This document shows, piece after piece, positions 61,435-64,000 of a DNA stretch of 64,000 bases. The notes under the pieces were generated by a model. That model was not told the DNA's origin, searched no databases, and saw only the letters and a program-made list of their open reading frames with translations. A program made the translations under genes and the position numbers. Origin of the DNA: Streptomyces fildesensis (lineage in GTDB: Bacteria > Actinomycetota > Actinomycetes > Streptomycetales > Streptomycetaceae). The first letter of the stretch is position 1; each line of letters starts with the position of its first letter. The stretch spans positions 1-64,000 of the forward strand of contig NZ_JAAIKO010000044.1 in NCBI RefSeq assembly GCF_016107395.1. The letters run 5' to 3'.

Positions 61435-62450
61435 TCACGGTCCCACCATCGTGAACCTGGACGGCTCTCTGAGCGCAGCCGCCGCACCCTCCAGATCCGC
61501 GAGCCGTGCGGCAAGGGTGGCCTCCGCGAGCCGGGTTGGCAGTGCTGCGCTGAACTTGAGGCCGTTCAGCGCACGCGCATCCACTGCGGGAAGACACAGC
61601 TGGTCGACGGCCTCTGCAGTGGCCTTCCTCCATTCCGCGGGCGTCACGTCCTCGCGAAGTCGGATGCAGGTGTCCGTTGGCCTCTGGAGAGGATCGGCGA
61701 TCGTGGTGAGTGTGGCGGCCAGGGTGGCGTTGGCCCGGTAACCGGCCCAGGTCCACCAGCGCACGTTGGTGTCACGCCCGCCCCTGACGATGACGGTCCC
61801 GTCCGGGTGGACCAGTTCCGAACTGCCCTCGCGCGCCTGGGCCAGCGCAGCCGTGGCACGCACGGTGAGGGGCACCGGCGGGTCGGAGCCGAGCAGTACT
61901 TCTCTTGCCGCGCGGGTCAGTTCATACGATGTGGTCCGGCCGGAACCTACTCCTCCCCAGCGCGCTTTGCCGCCGCCATCGACCGGTTCGACGAAGCATC
62001 GCCGCCGGGACCAGTCGATATACGTCACCTGCCAGTTCCGTCCTGCAAGGAGCAGACGCCGAGGACCGAGCACCTCTTCTGTCAGTAGCGCGGGATTGGT
62101 CGTGCCGATCTCGGAGTGACCCGACAGCACCGCGAATTCCGGAGCCGCCGTGAACACTGCGGTGAGATCCATGAAGTGTCGGTATCCGAAGCGGCGTTCG
62201 GCTTCGGGACCCATGAAGAGCATCCCTCCGTCCCGGTCCAGGAATCCCTCGTCAATCAGGTGTCGCACGATAGGTTCGGCCGAATTTCCGAAGGGGCCAA
62301 GCTCTCCCCACCATTCCTGCCACAGTCGGTCACCGACGCGATGCTCCTGCAAGCAGAGGGCCAGCACTTGTTGCGCGACGATGTGCCGTGGGTCCGGCGG
62401 AGCGACCACCGGCTCCACCCAGCCGCGCGACTTCAGGCCACCACGCGCCG
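61435..62450 (-). pseudogene. Headless Lhr-type helicase C-terminal remnant
   Basis: The frame reads RGWVEPVVAPPDPRHIVAQQVLALCLQEH, split by a GTG, then EFAVLSGHSEIGTTNPALL, LLLAGRNWQVTYIDWSRRRCFVEPV and a C-terminal winged region, which match the C-terminal domains of Lhr-like DEAD/DEAH helicases. The RecA-type helicase domains are absent: the homology starts at the junction with the Imm26 stop, where the frame is closed by TGA just upstream (near 62482). The GTG at 62416-62418 could give a 327-residue product, but this is a truncated gene. Confidence 0.65.
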
Positions 62451-62471
62451 CAGCCAGCCTGCATGAGCTCG

Positions 62472-62951
62472 TTAGAGATCAACGCCAGGTCGCAACTCAT
62501 CGAAAATTGCAAGCCAGGGCTCCAATCCGTGAAGGGCGCGGGCAGCCTTCTCTACAACGGCAGGAGAATATGACTTCTGCATCCTGAGGCGCTTCACTTC
62601 TTGCGGAGATGCGGGCCTGCCTACGGTTCCATAAATGTCCTGAATATGGAACTCTTCCCCAATCCCAACTGGAACTTTGAAGATTGGATTCAGCAGGCGT
62701 TCCGCAGGCGTGCGGCGGCCGACAATCCTCCACGACCCGTCACGCACGCGCAAATCCATCGTCTCAACCACAAGCCGTGGATCATCGACATTGAGCGACT
62801 CAAGATCCGGCGACTCCAGAGAGCTGACAGCTCCGAAGAATACCGCAATGAAGATATTTCTACGCATCTTCATCAAAATCTGAGCAAAAGCAACCGAAGT
62901 CTCTGCAATGGGAATTGCAACAATATCCCCTTGCTGATATTTCACTAGCAT
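62472..62951 (-). CDS. Imm26-family immunity protein
   Basis: The 159-residue protein begins MLVKYQQGDIVAIPIAETSVAFAQILMK, the beta-strand signature of Imm26 immunity proteins of polymorphic toxin systems; it has one domain and no membrane segment. ATG 62949-62951 has GGAGG upstream and overlaps the 3-prime end of the toxin gene by 7 nt, so it is coupled to it. Such proteins neutralise a cognate toxin tip. The base composition is less GC-rich than the rest of the window, which suggests transfer. Confidence 0.75.
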   Translation of the reverse strand: MLVKYQQGDIVAIPIAETSVAFAQILMKMRRNIFIAVFFGAVSSLESPDLESLNVDDPRLVVETMDLRVRDGSWRIVGRRTPAERLLNPIFKVPVGIGEEFHIQDIYGTVGRPASPQEVKRLRMQKSYSPAVVEKAARALHGLEPWLAIFDELRPGVDL

Positions 62952-63150
62952 ACCGTACCTCCAGCGGCCTTGTATTTCTTGTCAACCATCTGGACTCGCT
63001 TGTTGGTCAATACACTTCCAGGAACCGAAGATTTCCCGCCCCCTGCGCGTATCCAGCTCTCCTCGAGAACATCGAGATCTTTCCCGGCGTTTGCGCGCCC
63101 AAGCACCTCGAACGTGAACGCAGCACCTGGATAGTCCCTCGCATGGGGCC
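62945..63150 (-). pseudogene. Truncated toxin C-terminal domain
   Basis: The last approximately 65 codons of a protein remain, including YPGAAFTFEVLGRANAG, DLDVLEESWIRAGGGKSS and VLTNKRVQMVDKKYKAAGG, ending at TAG 62945-62947 inside the Imm26 start. The frame continues upstream but runs into the 75-bp repeat, so the gene is cut there. The basic, Gly/Ala-rich C-terminal end and the overlapping Imm26 gene are the grounds for calling it a toxin tip; no catalytic class can be given. Confidence 0.55.
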
Positions 63151-63156
63151 GCCCGG

Positions 63157-63231
63157 GGCGGCGTCGGCGTCCTTGCAGCTGCTGAGGACGGGCGGTTGGC
63201 CGGCCAGGGAGCGGTCGGGGGAAGACCTGTG
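63157..63231. repeat. 75-bp direct repeat, copy 2
   Basis: Partner of 60468-60542, same orientation and equal length. On its left the truncated toxin ends; on its right a GH15 remnant begins 62 nt later. Confidence 0.7.
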
Positions 63232-63292
63232 TCTGATTGTCACTGAGCACGCGAGGATAGCTGATCACCGTTGCAATCGGCATGGGCCAGTC

Positions 63293-63592
63293 GTCTACCG
63301 CTACGACCCGGCAGTCTCCCCCGACGGGCTGAGGGGCTCCGAGGGAACCTCCAACCTGTACACCTTCCTCTATGTCCAGGCCCTCGCCAAGGCCGGCCGC
63401 ATCCACCAAGCTCGGTACACGTTCGACAATATGCTCGCCTACGCCAACCATGTCGGTCTGTTCGCCGAGGAGATCGGACCGTCTGGCGAGTAGCTCGGCA
63501 GTTTCCCCCAGGCATTCACCCACCTGGCGCTCATCGACGCCGCCGTGACGCTCGGCGAGGAGCTCGACCGGGCCGCGGGACGGGCGGGCTGA
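63293..63592 (+). pseudogene. GH15 (glucoamylase/trehalase-like) C-terminal remnant
   Basis: The frame reads VYRYDPAVSPDGLRGSEG, FLYVQALAKAGRIHQARYTF and YANHVGLFAEEIGPSGE, then TAG at 63491-63493 where the family has Gln, and continues in the same frame LGSFPQAFTHLALIDAAVTL to TGA 63590-63592. This is the C-terminal end of the GH15 catalytic domain, including the EEIG catalytic-base region. The rest of the gene is missing and the internal stop confirms decay. Confidence 0.75.
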
Positions 63593-63660
63593 CAGCATCG
63601 GCCAGAGTTTCGGCAATCAGAGCATGGCTTCCGAAAATTTCAGTCTCGCTCAAGATCTCG

Positions 63661-64000
63661 AACCTGTGGGAGCTCATATACGAGGACAGGCGTCCGGTTC
63701 CGGAGCGGGGTTTGGAGTGCCGTGAGAAACGGCCGCACTGTCCTGCATGGATGTTCCTGCGCTTCCGCAACGGACTGCGTGGAGCCGTCCACTTCAATCC
63801 CTCACAACCAGCGCGCACCTGGCCAATGCGGAGAGCGATGAGCACACGGCCTTGAAGGAGGGCATCGCCACGACCGGTGGGCCGCGAAGGCTTCCAAGTC
63901 GTGGTGGGGGACCGCTCCGAGCCCGGCGATCGACGTGACCGTTGTCGGAACCGTTGCGATTGCCTGGGAGATTCAAGTGTCGGCCATTTCGAGACGCCTG
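63661..64000 (+). pseudogene. Frameshifted CoiA-like protein remnant
   Basis: Three frames in succession give pieces of one protein: NLWELIYEDRRPVPE...GAVHFNPSQPA, then NAESDEHTALKEGIATT, then GREGFQVVVGDRSEPG, then IDVTVVGTVAIAWEIQVSAISRRL up to the window end. The order (WE..., CxxxC-like/HF, ES..H..LK, DV...A.EIQ.S.IS) is that of CoiA-like competence/nuclease-fold proteins in actinobacteria. At least three frameshifts in 340 nt make it a pseudogene. It may extend past the edge. Confidence 0.5.

Noticed and set aside
63531..63845. 104-codon minus-strand frame at the right end
   Set aside because: No recognisable features; the plus strand there reads as GH15 and CoiA-like remnants.
59947..64000. 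attR copy of the CAT-anticodon tRNA 3-prime end
   Set aside because: No second copy of the T-arm/acceptor sequence found in the rest of the window; an integration boundary may lie beyond the edge.

Overview
The window is high-GC actinobacterial chromosome, almost certainly Streptomyces or a very close relative. The evidence is strong third-position GC bias, frequent GTG starts, ATGA/GTGA stop-start overlaps, and a gene order that I recognise from memory as matching the S. coelicolor SCO23xx-SCO2400 core region (TerD pair, AhpE-type peroxiredoxin, DUF3052, aceE, then fasR-fabD-fabH-acpP-fabF, DUF3145 and an SCO2400-family protein). No database search was possible, so every family name is from pattern recognition.

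Layout. 1-4999: the end of a family-2 encapsulin shell gene, a DUF4239 membrane protein, a His/Pro-rich secreted protein, an M24 peptidase, tRNA-Val, a coiled-coil protein and an FmdB-type zinc ribbon. 5094-14544: a phosphonate/choline-phosphonate locus. It holds a fused TmpA-TmpB-like oxygenase, a phosphocholine-type phospholipase C, a HutC/GntR regulator, a four-gene ABC importer and a HAD phosphatase; near-identical operators precede the oxygenase and the importer. 14599-15994: a DUF4383 protein, a 163-bp MITE-like element and an O-methyltransferase. 16021-25494: a Ter stress module with kinase, HAD, PRTase/StiP/PELOTA protein, CitE-like aldolase, three TerD proteins, a TerA-like protein and a TerC-superfamily membrane protein. 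25593-35955: peroxiredoxin, DUF3052, aceE and housekeeping or stress genes, including a MerR/aldo-keto reductase operon and pirin.

36027-40957 is the type II fatty-acid synthase locus: a FasR-like activator followed by fabD-fabH-acpP-fabF, with a perfect palindrome in the fabD promoter region. 41052-59355 carries a KAS III remnant, an oxidoreductase, DUF3145, an SGNH lipoprotein, an MFS exporter, a methyltransferase with a duplicated start region, EI24, a second copy of the MITE, a GH3 beta-glucosidase with a divergent TetR, Ohr, an NADP oxidoreductase with a divergent MarR, an ABC exporter pair and an FGGY kinase.

59565-59946 holds two tandem tRNA-Asn genes and a CAT-anticodon tRNA. From there to the window end the DNA is accessory and decaying: a VapBC pair, a headless Lhr-type helicase C-terminus, a truncated toxin overlapping an Imm26 immunity gene, and broken GH15 and CoiA-like genes. 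Two 75-bp direct repeats bracket the VapBC-to-toxin segment. The most interesting parts are the phosphonate locus with its shared operator, the Ter metabolite module, and the repeat-bounded tRNA-linked island.
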